Notes: generated by a model from the letters alone, not told the origin. Positions 43,742 to 53,483 are shown, counted from the first letter of the stretch. The stretch is DNA of 64,000 bases from Pseudomonadota bacterium (GCA_025357635.1 JANXOV010000004.1:1-64000), one strand, 5' to 3'. Numbers and translations: made by a program.

Positions 43742-44383
43742 CTAATCGGCAAGCACGGGGATCATGATTTCGTTGCGCCGCATGAACCAGGGTGTCCAGG
43801 GCGGATTGTAGCGGGCCAGCGATGCGGGCCCCGCAGGCTGAAGGTGATGCGAGACGATGAATGCCTGCAGATCCGCGGTGCTGCGGGCAATGTCGGGCTC
43901 ATGCGCCAGGCCTGAGAATCGCACCACCGCAACGCGCTCCGGCGGCAATGCACGCAGGCGCACGGTCGGATCATTGGGTGCGGGGAGTGTTTCGAGCGTA
44001 TAGGCCTTGGGCATGATGAAGCGGATCACCCAGGCGCCGGCAACCGGCGTCTGCGTCACCGGCGCCGTCATCGGGATGCGTTCGCCGGCGCTCGGCGCCT
44101 GCACGACCGGCGCCGTCATGGGAATCTTTTGACGGCGCGTGTTGCCGCCGAATATGTAGCCGGCAAGCGCGCGGAAACCGGCGCTTACTGCTTCGTTGCG
44201 TTGGCCGCTGATCGTCACCTCTGCCGCAACCAATGCCGGGTACTCGCGCACTTCGAATGCGCCTTCGTGGTGTTTGACTGTGTAAGCAGGTTCCTCGGCA
44301 GCCATTGCATCGCTTCTCGTCAATAGAACGAAGGGGATCACCCAAAACGCAGCGTGTTTGACAGCCATCATAGTCAAGCTCAT
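43742..44383 (-). CDS. SOUL-family heme-binding protein
   Basis: The 213-residue protein has a signal peptide (about residues 1-27) and the SOUL/HBP fold: YTVKHHEGAFEVREYPALVAAEV, GFRALAGYIFGGNTRRQKIPMTAPVVQ and FIMPKAYTLETLPAPND, ending PPWTPWFMRRNEIMIPV. Two tandem IPMTAPV motifs are visible. SOUL proteins bind heme or porphyrins. The start ATG 44383 is chosen at the first residue that gives a compact signal peptide; 44371 is an alternative. Its 3' end converges with the DUF882 gene, and it lies 38 bases after hemN, a heme-synthesis gene. Confidence 0.82.
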   Translation of the reverse strand: MSLTMMAVKHAAFWVIPFVLLTRSDAMAAEEPAYTVKHHEGAFEVREYPALVAAEVTISGQRNEAVSAGFRALAGYIFGGNTRRQKIPMTAPVVQAPSAGERIPMTAPVTQTPVAGAWVIRFIMPKAYTLETLPAPNDPTVRLRALPPERVAVVRFSGLAHEPDIARSTADLQAFIVSHHLQPAGPASLARYNPPWTPWFMRRNEIMIPVLAD

Positions 44384-44421
44384 TGCTGTTGTACTGGAAT
44401 CATGGGCACTGCGCCCGGGAA

Positions 44422-45822
44422 TCAAATCACGCGCGACTGCAGCGGCAGTCCGGTTTGCCGGGCCAGGTACGCATCGAACGCCATGGCGACATTGCGCATC
44501 AGCAGACGGCCGCGCGCGGTCAGGGTCACAGCACCGGCGCCGATGTCCACCAGGCCATCATCCGCCAGTTCGCGCACTCGCGGCCATTCGGCGGCGAAGT
44601 AATCGTCGAATTCGATGCCGTGCGCGCGCTCGATGGAGCCAATGTCGAGTTTGCCGTGACACATGATCTGCTGAATCACGTCTTTGCGAACGACGTCGTC
44701 CTGCGTCATGGTGACACCGCGATGCTGTGGCAGCACGCCGCGATCCAGCGCGGCGTCATAATCGGGCAGCAGCTTGTAGTTCTGGACGTACAGAGCACCC
44801 ACCTGGCCGATCGCGCTCACGCCCAGGCTCACCAGATCGCGGCTGGCATGCGTCGTGTAGCCCTGGAAGGTGCGATGCAGCGTGCCATTGCGCTGCGCTT
44901 GCGCCAGCGTATCGCCGGGCAGCGCGAAATGGTCCATGCCGATGTATTCGTAGCCCGCCACGGTCAGCTTGCTCACCGCCAGCTGCAGCAGCGCAAGCCG
45001 GGTTGCGGCACCGGGAAGTTCGCCAGCGCGGATCTGGCGCTGCGCCTTGAAGATCTTGGGCATGTGCGCGTAACCGTAGACGGCGAGCCGATCGGGGCGC
45101 ATTTGAATGACGCGATCCAGCGTTGCAGTGAAGGTTTCCACGGTCTGCCGCGGCAGCCCGTAGATCAGATCGAAGTTGATCGAGCGCAGCCCGAGCGAGC
45201 GGGCGGCATCCAGAATGTCCTGCACCATCTGTGGCGGCTGCTCGCGATTGATGGCGACCTGCACCTGCGGGTCGAAATCCTGCACCCCCAGACTGAGGCG
45301 GTTGAAGCCGATATCGGTGAGCATCTTGATCGAGGCCGGGCTCACCGTGCGCGGATCGATCTCGATGGAATAGTCGCGCCCTGGGTCGCCGGTCAGCGCG
45401 AAATGGCGGCCGATCGTTTCAATCAGGGCCGCCAGGCGCCGCTGCGGCAGGAAGGTGGGCGTGCCACCGCCCAGATGCAGCTGCTCGACCGTGCGCGATG
45501 AGTCGAAATGCCGGCTGCGCAGCGTAATTTCCGTGTTCAGGCGCCGGACATAGTCATCGGCGCGGTCCATCTGCCGCGTGATGACCTTGTTGCAGCCGCA
45601 ATAAAAGCAGGGACTGAAGCAAAAGGGAATGTGAACGTACAGCGACAGCGGCTCGCGCCCGAGCGCGCCGCGGCTGGTGCGAGCCGCCGTTTCATAGGTC
45701 GCCGGCGCCAACCCTTCCTGAAACTGCAGCGCGGTGGGATACGAGGTGTAACGCGGCCCTTCGCGATCGTATCGGCGCATCAAATCCGGGTCGAAGCATA
45801 CGTCCATCGGCTCATGCTTCAT
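44422..45822 (-). CDS. hemN: Oxygen-independent coproporphyrinogen III oxidase
   Basis: The 466-residue radical-SAM protein has YVHIPFCFSPCFYCGCNK near residue 62, which contains the CxxxCxxC iron-sulfur motif plus the HemN-specific extra Cys. Also seen are GGGTPTFLP near 113, GVQDFDPQVQVAINR near 172 and the HemN C-terminal winged region. It decarboxylates coproporphyrinogen III to protoporphyrinogen IX under low oxygen. The start is ATG 45822 (MKHEPMDVCFDPDLMRRYD). It is divergent from ccoN, consistent with shared low-oxygen induction, but I find no clean FNR box between them. Confidence 0.95.
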   Translation of the reverse strand: MKHEPMDVCFDPDLMRRYDREGPRYTSYPTALQFQEGLAPATYETAARTSRGALGREPLSLYVHIPFCFSPCFYCGCNKVITRQMDRADDYVRRLNTEITLRSRHFDSSRTVEQLHLGGGTPTFLPQRRLAALIETIGRHFALTGDPGRDYSIEIDPRTVSPASIKMLTDIGFNRLSLGVQDFDPQVQVAINREQPPQMVQDILDAARSLGLRSINFDLIYGLPRQTVETFTATLDRVIQMRPDRLAVYGYAHMPKIFKAQRQIRAGELPGAATRLALLQLAVSKLTVAGYEYIGMDHFALPGDTLAQAQRNGTLHRTFQGYTTHASRDLVSLGVSAIGQVGALYVQNYKLLPDYDAALDRGVLPQHRGVTMTQDDVVRKDVIQQIMCHGKLDIGSIERAHGIEFDDYFAAEWPRVRELADDGLVDIGAGAVTLTARGRLLMRNVAMAFDAYLARQTGLPLQSRVI

Positions 45823-45949
45823 CAGCCGGCTACCTAGAGCTATATGGACTTATCCGTAGAGCCGATGGGGGGTTCCTTATATCAGGGTTTGCCGACACTC
45901 CCTAGCATGTTTCCCCAGCACTGACCATAAAAATCCGAGGTTGATCAAG

Positions 45950-47392
45950 ATGCAGAGTGCGATGGACTCCGCCCAGGGAATCCCTGTGGTTTACAACGAC
46001 AAGGTGGTTCGCCAGTTCGCGGTCATGACCGTGATCTGGGGCATCGTCGGCATGAGCGTCGGCGTCCTCATCGCGGCGCAGTTGCTCTGGCCCGCCCTGA
46101 ACTTCGACATTGCCTGGCTGAGCTACGGCCGTCTGCGGCCCCTGCACACCAATGCCGTGATCTTCGCCTTCGGCGGCTGTGCGCTGTTCGCCAGCTCCTA
46201 TCACATCGTGCAGCGCACCTGCCATGTGCGACTGATCTCCGACAAGCTCGCGGCCTTCACCTTCTGGGGATGGCAGCTGGTGATTCTGGCCGCCGCGATC
46301 ACGCTCCCGCTGGGCATCACGCAGAGCAGGGAATACGCCGAGCTGGAATGGCCGATCGATTTGTTGATCGCGGTGGTATGGGTCGCCTACGGCATCGTAT
46401 TTTTCGGCACGCTCGCGATCCGCAAGGTCAAGCACATCTACGTGGCGAACTGGTTCTTCGCAGCCTACGTCATCACCATTGCGGTGCTGCACATCATCAA
46501 CAATCTCGCGATTCCGGTGTCCGCGACCAAGTCCTACATCATCTATTCGGGTGTGGTCGATGCGATGGTGCAGTGGTGGTACGGACACAATGCGGTGGGA
46601 TTCTTTCTGACGGCGGCGTTCCTGGGAATGATGTACTACTTCGTTCCCAAGCAGGCCGGGCGGCCGATCTACTCCTACCGGCTGTCGATCGTGCATTTCT
46701 GGGCATTGATATCGACTTACATGTGGGCGGGCCCGCATCACCTGCACTACACCACCCTGCCTGACTGGGCGCAGTCGCTGGGCATGGTGTTCTCGCTGAT
46801 TCTGCTGGCTCCGTCCTGGGGCGGCATGATCAACGGCATCATGACCTTGTCGGGCGCGTGGCATAAGCTGCGCACCGATCCGATCCTGAAGTTCATGATC
46901 GTGTCCCTGTCCTTCTACGGCATGTCGACCTTCGAAGGCCCGATGATGTCGATCAAGACCGTGAACGCTTTGTCGCACTACACCGATTGGACCATCGGTC
47001 ACGTGCATTCCGGCGCATTGGGCTGGGTCGCGTTCATGAGCATCGGGACCATGTATGCGCTGATTCCGAAACTGCACGGCCAGCGGCAGATGTGGAGCAC
47101 GCGGCTGATCGACGTGCATTTTTGGATCGCGACCATCGGCGTGGTGCTGTATGTGGCCGCGATGTGGATCGCCGGCGTCATGCAGGGCCTGATGTGGCGC
47201 GCCTTCAACACGGACGGCACGCTGACCTACACCTTCGTGGAAGCACTGAAAGCCACGTACCCCTTCTATGCGGTGCGACTGGTCGGCGGCCTGCTGTTTC
47301 TCATCGGCATGCTGATCATGCTGTTCAACCTCATCAAGACCATCGCAGCGCCGCGCGAAGCCGCCATGCCGCTCGCGGTGCCCGCAGTTTAA
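45950..47392 (+). CDS. ccoN: cbb3-type cytochrome c oxidase subunit I
   Basis: The 480-residue protein has about twelve membrane helices and the heme-copper oxidase histidines: [20 protein letters not shown] near residue 65 (low-spin heme ligand), [13 protein letters not shown] near 205 and [18 protein letters not shown] near 263 for Cu[16 protein letters not shown] near 346 holds the high-spin and low-spin heme ligands. It reduces oxygen to water at high affinity. ATG 45950 follows GAGG by 8 bases; a TTG at 45941 is in frame. It is first in ccoNOQP. Confidence 0.96.
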   Translation: MQSAMDSAQGIPVVYNDKVVRQFAVMTVIWGIVGMSVGVLIAAQLLWPALNFDIAWLSYGRLRPLHTNAVIFAFGGCALFASSYHIVQRTCHVRLISDKLAAFTFWGWQLVILAAAITLPLGITQSREYAELEWPIDLLIAVVWVAYGIVFFGTLAIRKVKHIYVANWFFAAYVITIAVLHIINNLAIPVSATKSYIIYSGVVDAMVQWWYGHNAVGFFLTAAFLGMMYYFVPKQAGRPIYSYRLSIVHFWALISTYMWAGPHHLHYTTLPDWAQSLGMVFSLILLAPSWGGMINGIMTLSGAWHKLRTDPILKFMIVSLSFYGMSTFEGPMMSIKTVNALSHYTDWTIGHVHSGALGWVAFMSIGTMYALIPKLHGQRQMWSTRLIDVHFWIATIGVVLYVAAMWIAGVMQGLMWRAFNTDGTLTYTFVEALKATYPFYAVRLVGGLLFLIGMLIMLFNLIKTIAAPREAAMPLAVPAV

Positions 47393-47414
47393 GTATTGGT
47401 GGAGCTTCCAGCAG

Positions 47415-48023
47415 ATGAATCATGAAGTCGTCGAGAAGAATGCCTGGCTGATGGGGGCGCTGATCGCCATCGTGATCAGCATCGGCGGCCTGGTGGAAAT
47501 CGTGCCGCTGTACACCCAGGCATCGGTAGTCCAGCCCTCCCCCGGGATCAAGCCCTACGGTGCGCTGGAACTCGCGGGACGCGACGTGTACGTGCGCGAA
47601 GGCTGCTACAACTGCCACTCGCAGATGGTGCGCCCGCTGCAGGGGGACACAGAGCGTTACGGCCACTACTCGCTCGCGGGCGAGTCGGTGTATGACCATC
47701 CGTTTCAATTCGGCTCCAAGCGCACGGGTCCGGATCTGGCGCGCGTCGGCGGACGTTACTCGGATCAATGGCAGCGCATTCATCTGAACAATCCACGCGA
47801 CCTGGTTCCCGAATCCAACATGCCAGGCTTTCCGTGGCTCGCGAAAGACACGCTGGACGGCGCTTTGGTGAGCGTGAAGATGCGAGCGCTCACGCATATC
47901 GGCGTGCCGTACACGGAACAGGAAATCAAGGACGCGCCTTCCGTGGTAAGCGGGCATACCGAACTGGATGCCCTGGTGGCCTACCTGCAAGGGCTTCAAT
48001 TTCACGGCGAGGCAAAGCCATGA
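47415..48023 (+). CDS. ccoO: cbb3-type cytochrome c oxidase subunit II (monoheme cytochrome c)
   Basis: The 202-residue protein has an N-terminal membrane anchor (residues 10-34) and a single heme c site CYNCHSQM (CxxCH, about residues 72-76), with the methionine ligand likely in NMPGFPWL. It hands electrons from CcoP to the CcoN active site. It begins 22 bases after ccoN and overlaps ccoQ by ATGA. Confidence 0.96.
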   Translation: MNHEVVEKNAWLMGALIAIVISIGGLVEIVPLYTQASVVQPSPGIKPYGALELAGRDVYVREGCYNCHSQMVRPLQGDTERYGHYSLAGESVYDHPFQFGSKRTGPDLARVGGRYSDQWQRIHLNNPRDLVPESNMPGFPWLAKDTLDGALVSVKMRALTHIGVPYTEQEIKDAPSVVSGHTELDALVAYLQGLQFHGEAKP

Positions 48024-48184
48024 TCGGCATCATCCGCGGCATCATCACCCTGGTCTTGATGCTTCTGTTCATAACGCTCGTGATCTGGGCGTGGAGCGGC
48101 AGACGCAAAGCGCAGTTCAACGCGGCGGCACAACTGCCTTTGGAAGATGAACCGAAAGAGGCGCCGAGGAACACGCAATCATGA
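48020..48184 (+). CDS. ccoQ: cbb3-type cytochrome oxidase subunit CcoQ
   Basis: The 54-residue protein is one membrane helix (residues 4-25, [20 protein letters not shown]) followed by a short charged tail with the family's DEPKEAP-type ending. CcoQ stabilises the assembled oxidase. It starts inside the end of ccoO (ATGA) and ends overlapping the start of ccoP. Confidence 0.92.
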   Translation: MIGIIRGIITLVLMLLFITLVIWAWSGRRKAQFNAAAQLPLEDEPKEAPRNTQS

Positions 48185-49083
48185 ATTCCGGTATCTCACT
48201 ATTCATATCCATTGCCGTGGCGGTGAACGTACTGGCCTGCGTATGGCTGATCTGGTGGACGGCCCGCGGCAGCGCCGGGAAAAACCCCCAAGAAACCACG
48301 CATGTCTGGGACGGCGATCTGACCGAATACAACAACCCTCTGCCACGCTGGTGGCTGTGGCTGTTCATCATCACCATCCTGTTCAGCTTCGTCTACCTCG
48401 CCTTGTATCCGGGCATGGGCGCATTCAAAGGCAGCAAGAATTGGACGCAAGTATCGCAATGGCAGGCCGAAGACCAGGCCGCGGGCGCCGCGCTGGAACG
48501 GCGATTTGCCTCATTCAAGGGCAAGAGTCTTGCGCAGATGTCGAAGGATGCCGGCGCCATGAGCACAGCGCGCAATCTGTTCGCGCTGAATTGCTCGACA
48601 TGCCACGGATCCGACGCACGCGGCGCCAAGGGCTTTCCCAATCTGACGGACAAGGACTGGCTCTGGGGCGGGAGCGAAGAGGCGGTCTATCAGACCATCT
48701 CGCAGGGACGCAATGGCGTGATGCCGGGCTGGGGCGAGGTGCTGGGCAAGGACGGCACCGACAACGTGGCGGCGTATGTGCTCAGGTTGAGCGGCAAGCC
48801 GGCCTCGGCCGAGGCGGCCCGCGCCGGCATGGCTCAGTTCACCGCGCTCTGCGCGGCCTGCCACGGGGCGGAGGGCAAGGGCAATCAGGCGCTCGGCGCA
48901 CCCAACCTCACCGACAACGTCTGGCTCCACGGCAGCTCCATGAAGGACCTCCATGAAACGATAGCGAACGGCCGCACCAATCACATGCCGCCGCAACTGG
49001 AGCGGTTGGGTGAAACCAAGGTACGTCTGCTCGCCGCCTATGTGCTGAGCCTGTCGGAACCGGCGCATGACGCAGGCCCCTGA
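48181..49083 (+). CDS. ccoP: cbb3-type cytochrome c oxidase subunit III (diheme cytochrome c)
   Basis: The 300-residue protein has two N-terminal membrane helices (about 5-25 and 55-80, with WDGDLTEYNNPLPRWW between) and two cytochrome c domains with CSTCHGSDARG near residue 138 and CAACHGAEGKG near 222. The axial Met residues lie in GVMPGW and NHMPPQ. It takes electrons from soluble cytochromes into the oxidase. The start ATG overlaps ccoQ by 4 bases. Confidence 0.96.
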   Translation: MNSGISLFISIAVAVNVLACVWLIWWTARGSAGKNPQETTHVWDGDLTEYNNPLPRWWLWLFIITILFSFVYLALYPGMGAFKGSKNWTQVSQWQAEDQAAGAALERRFASFKGKSLAQMSKDAGAMSTARNLFALNCSTCHGSDARGAKGFPNLTDKDWLWGGSEEAVYQTISQGRNGVMPGWGEVLGKDGTDNVAAYVLRLSGKPASAEAARAGMAQFTALCAACHGAEGKGNQALGAPNLTDNVWLHGSSMKDLHETIANGRTNHMPPQLERLGETKVRLLAAYVLSLSEPAHDAGP

Positions 49084-49396
49084 CAAACGCTGGCGCAGCG
49101 CACGCTGGCGCAGCGCACGCAGGCGCGAGCGCCTGTGGCAGGACATCGGCATCGTCGTCTGGGCGTCCTTCCTGGCCGCGTGCGTCGAGACCATGACATT
49201 TTTTGCGTACTTCGATCCGGCGATGCTGGGGCTTCACGAGATTCCCTCCGCATGGGTCGCCAACCGGCTCGCCGGCTACAGCGTTGGATTCTTTATCTTC
49301 TGGGGATTCACCCTGTGCGCCGCGCTGCTGACGGCGTACCTGATCAATTCCCACCCGCGTAGAAGCCGAACGCGCGCTGATCGGGAAGCGCGCTGA
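49067..49396 (+). CDS. Small two-helix membrane protein between ccoP and ccoG
   Basis: The 109-residue protein starts inside the end of ccoP and its stop overlaps the ccoG start (TGATG), so it is translated with the cco operon. It has a basic N-terminus with the repeated peptide RWRSA, two membrane helices (about 28-48 and 69-93) and a basic tail. I do not recognise it as CcoQ, CcoH or CcoS. A role in oxidase assembly is inferred only from position. The repeat in its N-terminus comes from a 15-bp tandem duplication. Confidence 0.65.
   Translation: MTQAPDKRWRSARWRSARRRERLWQDIGIVVWASFLAACVETMTFFAYFDPAMLGLHEIPSAWVANRLAGYSVGFFIFWGFTLCAALLTAYLINSHPRRSRTRADREAR
49089..49118. repeat. 15-bp direct repeat, two copies
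   Basis: Two adjacent perfect copies of GCTGGCGCAGCGCAC lie at 49089-49103 and 49104-49118, near the start of the small membrane-protein gene. The repeat is in frame and adds five residues per copy, so copy-number change would not shift the frame. Confidence 0.85.
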
Positions 49397-50775
49397 TGAG
49401 CGTTGACCCGGGCACTGCAGAGCAGAGCTTCTACGCGCCTCACCAAAAAGTGTACCCACGAGAGGTTTCGGGCCGGTTCGCGCGCTTGCGCTCGCTCGCA
49501 GTGACGGTGCTGCTGGGATCGTTTTACCTCATGCCCTGGGTGCAATGGTCGGGACGGCAGGCGCTGCTGTTCGATCTGCCGGCCCGAAAATTCTTTGTTT
49601 TCGGGCTGACATTCTTTCCGCAGGACTTCTTCCTGCTGACCTGGCTGCTCATCATGGCGGCCCTGTCGCTGTTTTTCTTCACTGCGCTTGCGGGCCGTTT
49701 ATGGTGCGGATTCGCCTGTCCGCAGACAGTCTGGACCGAGGCGTTCTTGTGGATGGAGCGTCTCACCGAAGGCAAGCGCGCTCAGCGTATGAAGCTCGAT
49801 AGCGCGCCCTGGGGCGCCGCAAAGATATTTCGTAAAGCCTCCAAGCAGCTGCTCTGGCTGAGCTTTGCAGCTTTCACCGGATTCACTTTCGTCGGCTTCT
49901 TCGTGCCGATCCATGATCTGGCAGCCGGCATCGCCTCGGCCACATTGAGCTTCTGGGAATACTTCTGGGTCGGTTTCTATGGTCTTGCCACCTACGGCAA
50001 CGCCGGATTCCTGCGCGAGCAGGTGTGCAAGTACATGTGTCCGTACGCACGCTTCCAGAGCGCCATGTTCGACCGCAATACGCTGATCATTTCCTACGAT
50101 ACAGCGCGCGGCGAACCGCGCGGCGCCCGCGGCCGCGGAGTCGACTACAAAGCCCAAGGCCTCGGCGACTGCGTGGATTGCACGCTGTGCGTGCAGGCAT
50201 GCCCCACCGGCATCGACATCCGCAAGGGGCTGCAGTATGAGTGCATCGCCTGCGCCGCCTGCATCGACGCCTGCGACACGGTGATGGACAAAGTGGGCAC
50301 ACCGCGCGGTCTGGTGCGCTATTCGACACAGGCTGAAATTGACGGCGCACCGCTCCGCGTCCTGCGGCCGAGAATCGTGCTCTACGCCTGCGGCCTGCTG
50401 TTGTTGCTGGCGGGCTTCATCTATGTGGTGAGCGTTCGTTCGCCGGTGCAGTTGGATGTATTGCGCGATCGCAACGCGCTGTTCCGCGAACTGGACGACG
50501 AGCGCATCGAGAACGTGTTCAGCGTCCGCATCATCAACAAGGATCAGCGCCCGCATGTTTTCAAGCTGGTGGCCGAAGGCCTGCCCGGCGCGCAGATCGA
50601 CAGCGAGTTCCCGACACAGAGCGTGGCCGCGGAGGACGTGAAGAACGTGGCGGTGCGCGTGCGGGCCGGCGGCGATGACAGGCACGGAGGCCACGATTTC
50701 ACGCTTCGCGCGCAGAGCGTGGATCAGCCCGGACTGAATGCCAGCAGCCGCGCACGGTTTTTCTTCGAACCCTAA
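49396..50775 (+). CDS. ccoG: cbb3 oxidase accessory polyferredoxin CcoG (FixG/RdxA)
   Basis: The 459-residue protein has membrane helices around 35-52, 75-95 and 155-180, the CGFACPQTVWTE motif near residue 103, CKYMCPYARFQ near 212, and two 4Fe-4S ferredoxin motifs (CVDCTLCVQACPTG near 258 and CIACAACIDACD near 281). A last helix near 330-350 and a C-terminal immunoglobulin-like domain follow. CcoG reduces Cu(II) to Cu(I) for cbb3 assembly. It overlaps the preceding small gene and precedes the ccoH-like gene. Confidence 0.94.
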   Translation: MSVDPGTAEQSFYAPHQKVYPREVSGRFARLRSLAVTVLLGSFYLMPWVQWSGRQALLFDLPARKFFVFGLTFFPQDFFLLTWLLIMAALSLFFFTALAGRLWCGFACPQTVWTEAFLWMERLTEGKRAQRMKLDSAPWGAAKIFRKASKQLLWLSFAAFTGFTFVGFFVPIHDLAAGIASATLSFWEYFWVGFYGLATYGNAGFLREQVCKYMCPYARFQSAMFDRNTLIISYDTARGEPRGARGRGVDYKAQGLGDCVDCTLCVQACPTGIDIRKGLQYECIACAACIDACDTVMDKVGTPRGLVRYSTQAEIDGAPLRVLRPRIVLYACGLLLLLAGFIYVVSVRSPVQLDVLRDRNALFRELDDERIENVFSVRIINKDQRPHVFKLVAEGLPGAQIDSEFPTQSVAAEDVKNVAVRVRAGGDDRHGGHDFTLRAQSVDQPGLNASSRARFFFEP

Positions 50776-50794
50776 AGGCGCAGGTGATGATGAA

Positions 50795-51004
50795 ATGAAT
50801 GCCCAAACCGCAAGCCTGGCCTGGTACCGCTATCCGATCATGTGGCTGGTGATCGCGCCGCCGCTGCTGTCGGTGGTTGCAGGGGTGATCACGGCTTTTC
50901 TGATACTGCAACATCCCGACAGGGATGTACGCACACCCATTGCGGTGACTGCCGTCGTGATTCAAGGTCACGCGTCCAGCTCCGTGGTCCCGCCCGCCCG
51001 GTAG
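50795..51004 (+). CDS. Short FixH/CcoH-like protein
   Basis: The 69-residue protein begins in the FixH manner (WYRYPIMWLVIAPPLLSVVAG, a membrane helix near residues 10-38) and ends 30 residues later at QGHASSSVVPPAR. Usual FixH proteins run to about 150 residues with a periplasmic domain, which is absent. The stop is only 7 bases before the ccoI start, so there is no room for a frameshifted remainder. CcoH helps assemble cbb3 with CcoI. Position is right, but identity rests on the helix and context only. Confidence 0.6.
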   Translation: MNAQTASLAWYRYPIMWLVIAPPLLSVVAGVITAFLILQHPDRDVRTPIAVTAVVIQGHASSSVVPPAR

Positions 51005-51011
51005 CCCAGCC

Positions 51012-53483
51012 GTGCTCGAGGCCACTGCACAATGCTTTCACTGTGGTGAACCCTTCGCCGGCCGCGCTGTGTTGCGGGTGCGCATACAGGGCGCCGACGT
51101 GGCCGTCTGCTGCGCCGGCTGCCGCGCGGCCGCACAGCTCATCGCCGAACTGGGGCTGGAGGACTTCTACACATTCCGTACGGCGCCCTCGTCACGACCG
51201 CAGGCACTCACCGATGAATGGCTGGCGTACGACACCCCGGCCGTAGCCGCCAGTCTCACGCGCATCGAAACCGGCGGCCGTTCCATCGTGCTGCTCATCG
51301 ACGGCTTGACCTGCGCCGCGTGCAGCTGGCTGCTGACCCGGGTTCTGCAGAAGATTCCCGGCGTCGAGCGCGCCAGCGTCAACTCCGCAACGGGGCGCGC
51401 GCAGATTCTCTGGAATGAGGACCAGGTGGCTCTGTCGCAGCTGCTGCGCACCATCGCGAAACTGGGCTACCGCGCCAATCCCGTAACCGCCGAGACCACG
51501 CAGGCGCAGGCCCAGAACGAGCGGCATGCCATCATGAAGCGGCTCGCGGCGGCAGGCCTTGGGATGATGCAGGTGATGATGTTCGCGGTGGCCATGTATG
51601 CCGGCGACCTGCAGGGCATGGACCTGGATATCCGCATGTATCTGCGCCTGGTCAGCCTGCTGGTGTGCACGCCGGTCATGCTGTACGCCGGCTGGCCCTT
51701 TCTTTCGGGTGCGGCCAAGGCACTGCGCATGCACAGCATCACCATGGATGTGCCGGTCAGCCTCGGGCTGCTGCTTGCCTACGGCGCCAGCGTCTTCAAC
51801 ACCTGGCGCCACGCGGGCGATGTCTACTTCGATTCGGTCACCATGTTCATCTTCTTTCTCACCGTGGCGCGCTACGTGGAAATGGTGGCGCGCCACAAGA
51901 GCGCGAGCGTGACGGACTCGCTGAGCCGGCTGCTCCCCGTCACGGCGCACCGCGTCGAGCGCAGCGAGTCGGGCGACACATTGACCGATGTGACCGTCTC
52001 GCAACTCAAGACCGGCGACATTCTGATGGTGCGTGCCGGTGAGATCGTGCCCGCGGACGGTGAGATCCTCGATACACGAACGCGGATCGATGAATCTATG
52101 CTCACCGGTGAGTCCTTGCCGGTGACGCGCGGTCCCGGCGAGCGCCTGGCCGCCGGCACCATCAACGTGGATGCGCCACTGCAATTGCGCGTCACCGCGG
52201 TTGGCGCATCGACCATCCTCGCCAGCATCGTGGCGCTGCTGAACCGGGCGCAATCGGAGCGGCCGCGCATCACGCGCGCCGCGGACCGCACCGCCAGCCG
52301 CTTCCTCGCCAAGGTGCTGATCGGCGCCGCGGTGGTCTGCGCCGCATGGATCCTGATCGATCCGAGTCGCGCCTTTGGCGCAACGCTGGCGGTGCTGGTG
52401 GTGGCCTGCCCCTGCGCCTTGTCGCTGGCCACGCTGGTGGCAGTGGCCAGCGCCAACGCGGCGCTTGCGCGCCGCGGCGTGCTGGTCACGCATGCCGATG
52501 CCATCGAAGGCCTGGGCAAGGTCAGCCGCGTAGTGTTCGACAAGACCGGCACACTGACCACGGGCGCCATCCGCATCTACCGCTGTGAAGTTCTCGGTCC
52601 GGAAACGAAGGAGCAATGCCTGGCGATCGCCGGCGCGCTCGAGGCCGCATCGGAGCATCCGATCGCCAGAAGCTTCGCCTCCCTCGGAATCACCGGCGAA
52701 CGCGCCACGGCCGTTCACATCGTGCCCGGCGAAGGCGTCGAGGGCAGCGTGCGCGGCACGCGCTATCGGATCGGTACGGCACGCTTCGTCGCGCAGGCAG
52801 GCGATGCACGCGATGCCTGCCCACCCCGCCTCGAGCATGACGCAGCGGTCATGCTCGGTGATGCGTGCGGCGTACTCGCGGCGTTCCACCTCGGCGATGA
52901 ACCGCGCCCCGAGTCCCGGCGCGCCGTAGCGGACCTGGCCGCGCAGGGATTGGCCGTGGAAATACTCAGCGGCGATACGCTGGCAAGCGTGGCGCGCGTG
53001 GCGCAACACTGCGGCATCGCCCGCTTCGCCGCCCGGCAGTCGCCGCAGGATAAACTGGAGCGCGTCCGCGACCTCACGGCTGGCGGTGACTTCGTCGCCA
53101 TGGTCGGCGATGGCATCAATGATGCGCCGGTGCTGGGCGGATCGGGCGTCTCCATCGCCATGAGCCGCGGCTCGGCACTGGCGCTGGCGAGCGCCGATCT
53201 GATCCTGGTGGGCGACTCGCTGCAGGCGCTGCCGCAGGCATTCGAGCTGGCGCGGCGTGCCCAGCGCATCATCAGACAAAATCTGGTTTGGGCGGCCGGC
53301 TACAATCTCTCCGCGATGCCGCTGGCGGCGCTGGGCTGGGTGCCGCCGTGGCTGGCGGCCATCGGCATGTCGCTGAGTTCCATTGCCGTGGTTTTGAATT
53401 CAATGCGGCTGCTGCGCGACGGCGCAAGCGCAACCAACCCGGAGCCGGTGAGGCCGGCGCTACATCCGAAGTACAGCGGATGA
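51012..53483 (+). CDS. ccoI: Copper-exporting P-type ATPase for cbb3 assembly
   Basis: The 823-residue P1B ATPase has an N-terminal Cys-rich region (CFHCG at 8-12; CCAGC at 33-37), an HMA domain with CAAC at 101-104, the phosphatase motif TGES, the membrane ion-site CPC near 465, the phosphorylation site DKTGTLT near 512, HP in SEHPIARS and GDGINDAPV near 700. In this cluster it is CcoI/FixI, moving Cu(I) to the periplasm for CcoN. It starts with GTG 51012; no in-frame ATG fits. It overlaps ccoS by ATGA. Confidence 0.93.
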   Translation: MLEATAQCFHCGEPFAGRAVLRVRIQGADVAVCCAGCRAAAQLIAELGLEDFYTFRTAPSSRPQALTDEWLAYDTPAVAASLTRIETGGRSIVLLIDGLTCAACSWLLTRVLQKIPGVERASVNSATGRAQILWNEDQVALSQLLRTIAKLGYRANPVTAETTQAQAQNERHAIMKRLAAAGLGMMQVMMFAVAMYAGDLQGMDLDIRMYLRLVSLLVCTPVMLYAGWPFLSGAAKALRMHSITMDVPVSLGLLLAYGASVFNTWRHAGDVYFDSVTMFIFFLTVARYVEMVARHKSASVTDSLSRLLPVTAHRVERSESGDTLTDVTVSQLKTGDILMVRAGEIVPADGEILDTRTRIDESMLTGESLPVTRGPGERLAAGTINVDAPLQLRVTAVGASTILASIVALLNRAQSERPRITRAADRTASRFLAKVLIGAAVVCAAWILIDPSRAFGATLAVLVVACPCALSLATLVAVASANAALARRGVLVTHADAIEGLGKVSRVVFDKTGTLTTGAIRIYRCEVLGPETKEQCLAIAGALEAASEHPIARSFASLGITGERATAVHIVPGEGVEGSVRGTRYRIGTARFVAQAGDARDACPPRLEHDAAVMLGDACGVLAAFHLGDEPRPESRRAVADLAAQGLAVEILSGDTLASVARVAQHCGIARFAARQSPQDKLERVRDLTAGGDFVAMVGDGINDAPVLGGSGVSIAMSRGSALALASADLILVGDSLQALPQAFELARRAQRIIRQNLVWAAGYNLSAMPLAALGWVPPWLAAIGMSLSSIAVVLNSMRLLRDGASATNPEPVRPALHPKYSG

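Noticed and set aside
45941-45948. TTGATCAA next to ccoN as a possible FNR/ANR box
   Set aside because: The FNR consensus needs four bases between TTGAT and ATCAA; here the half-sites overlap, and the sequence lies between the ribosome-binding site and the ccoN start.
45823-45949. FixJ- or NarL-type binding sites between hemN and ccoN
   Set aside because: Sequences such as ACTTATCCGTAG look suggestive but do not match a known consensus well enough to call.
49089-49118. Tandem repeat as part of a CRISPR or minisatellite array
   Set aside because: Only two adjacent copies without spacers, inside a coding region.
51192-53279. A 695-codon open frame antisense to ccoI
   Set aside because: High-GC genes leave long open antisense frames; this one has no domain resemblance, while the sense strand is a complete P-type ATPase.
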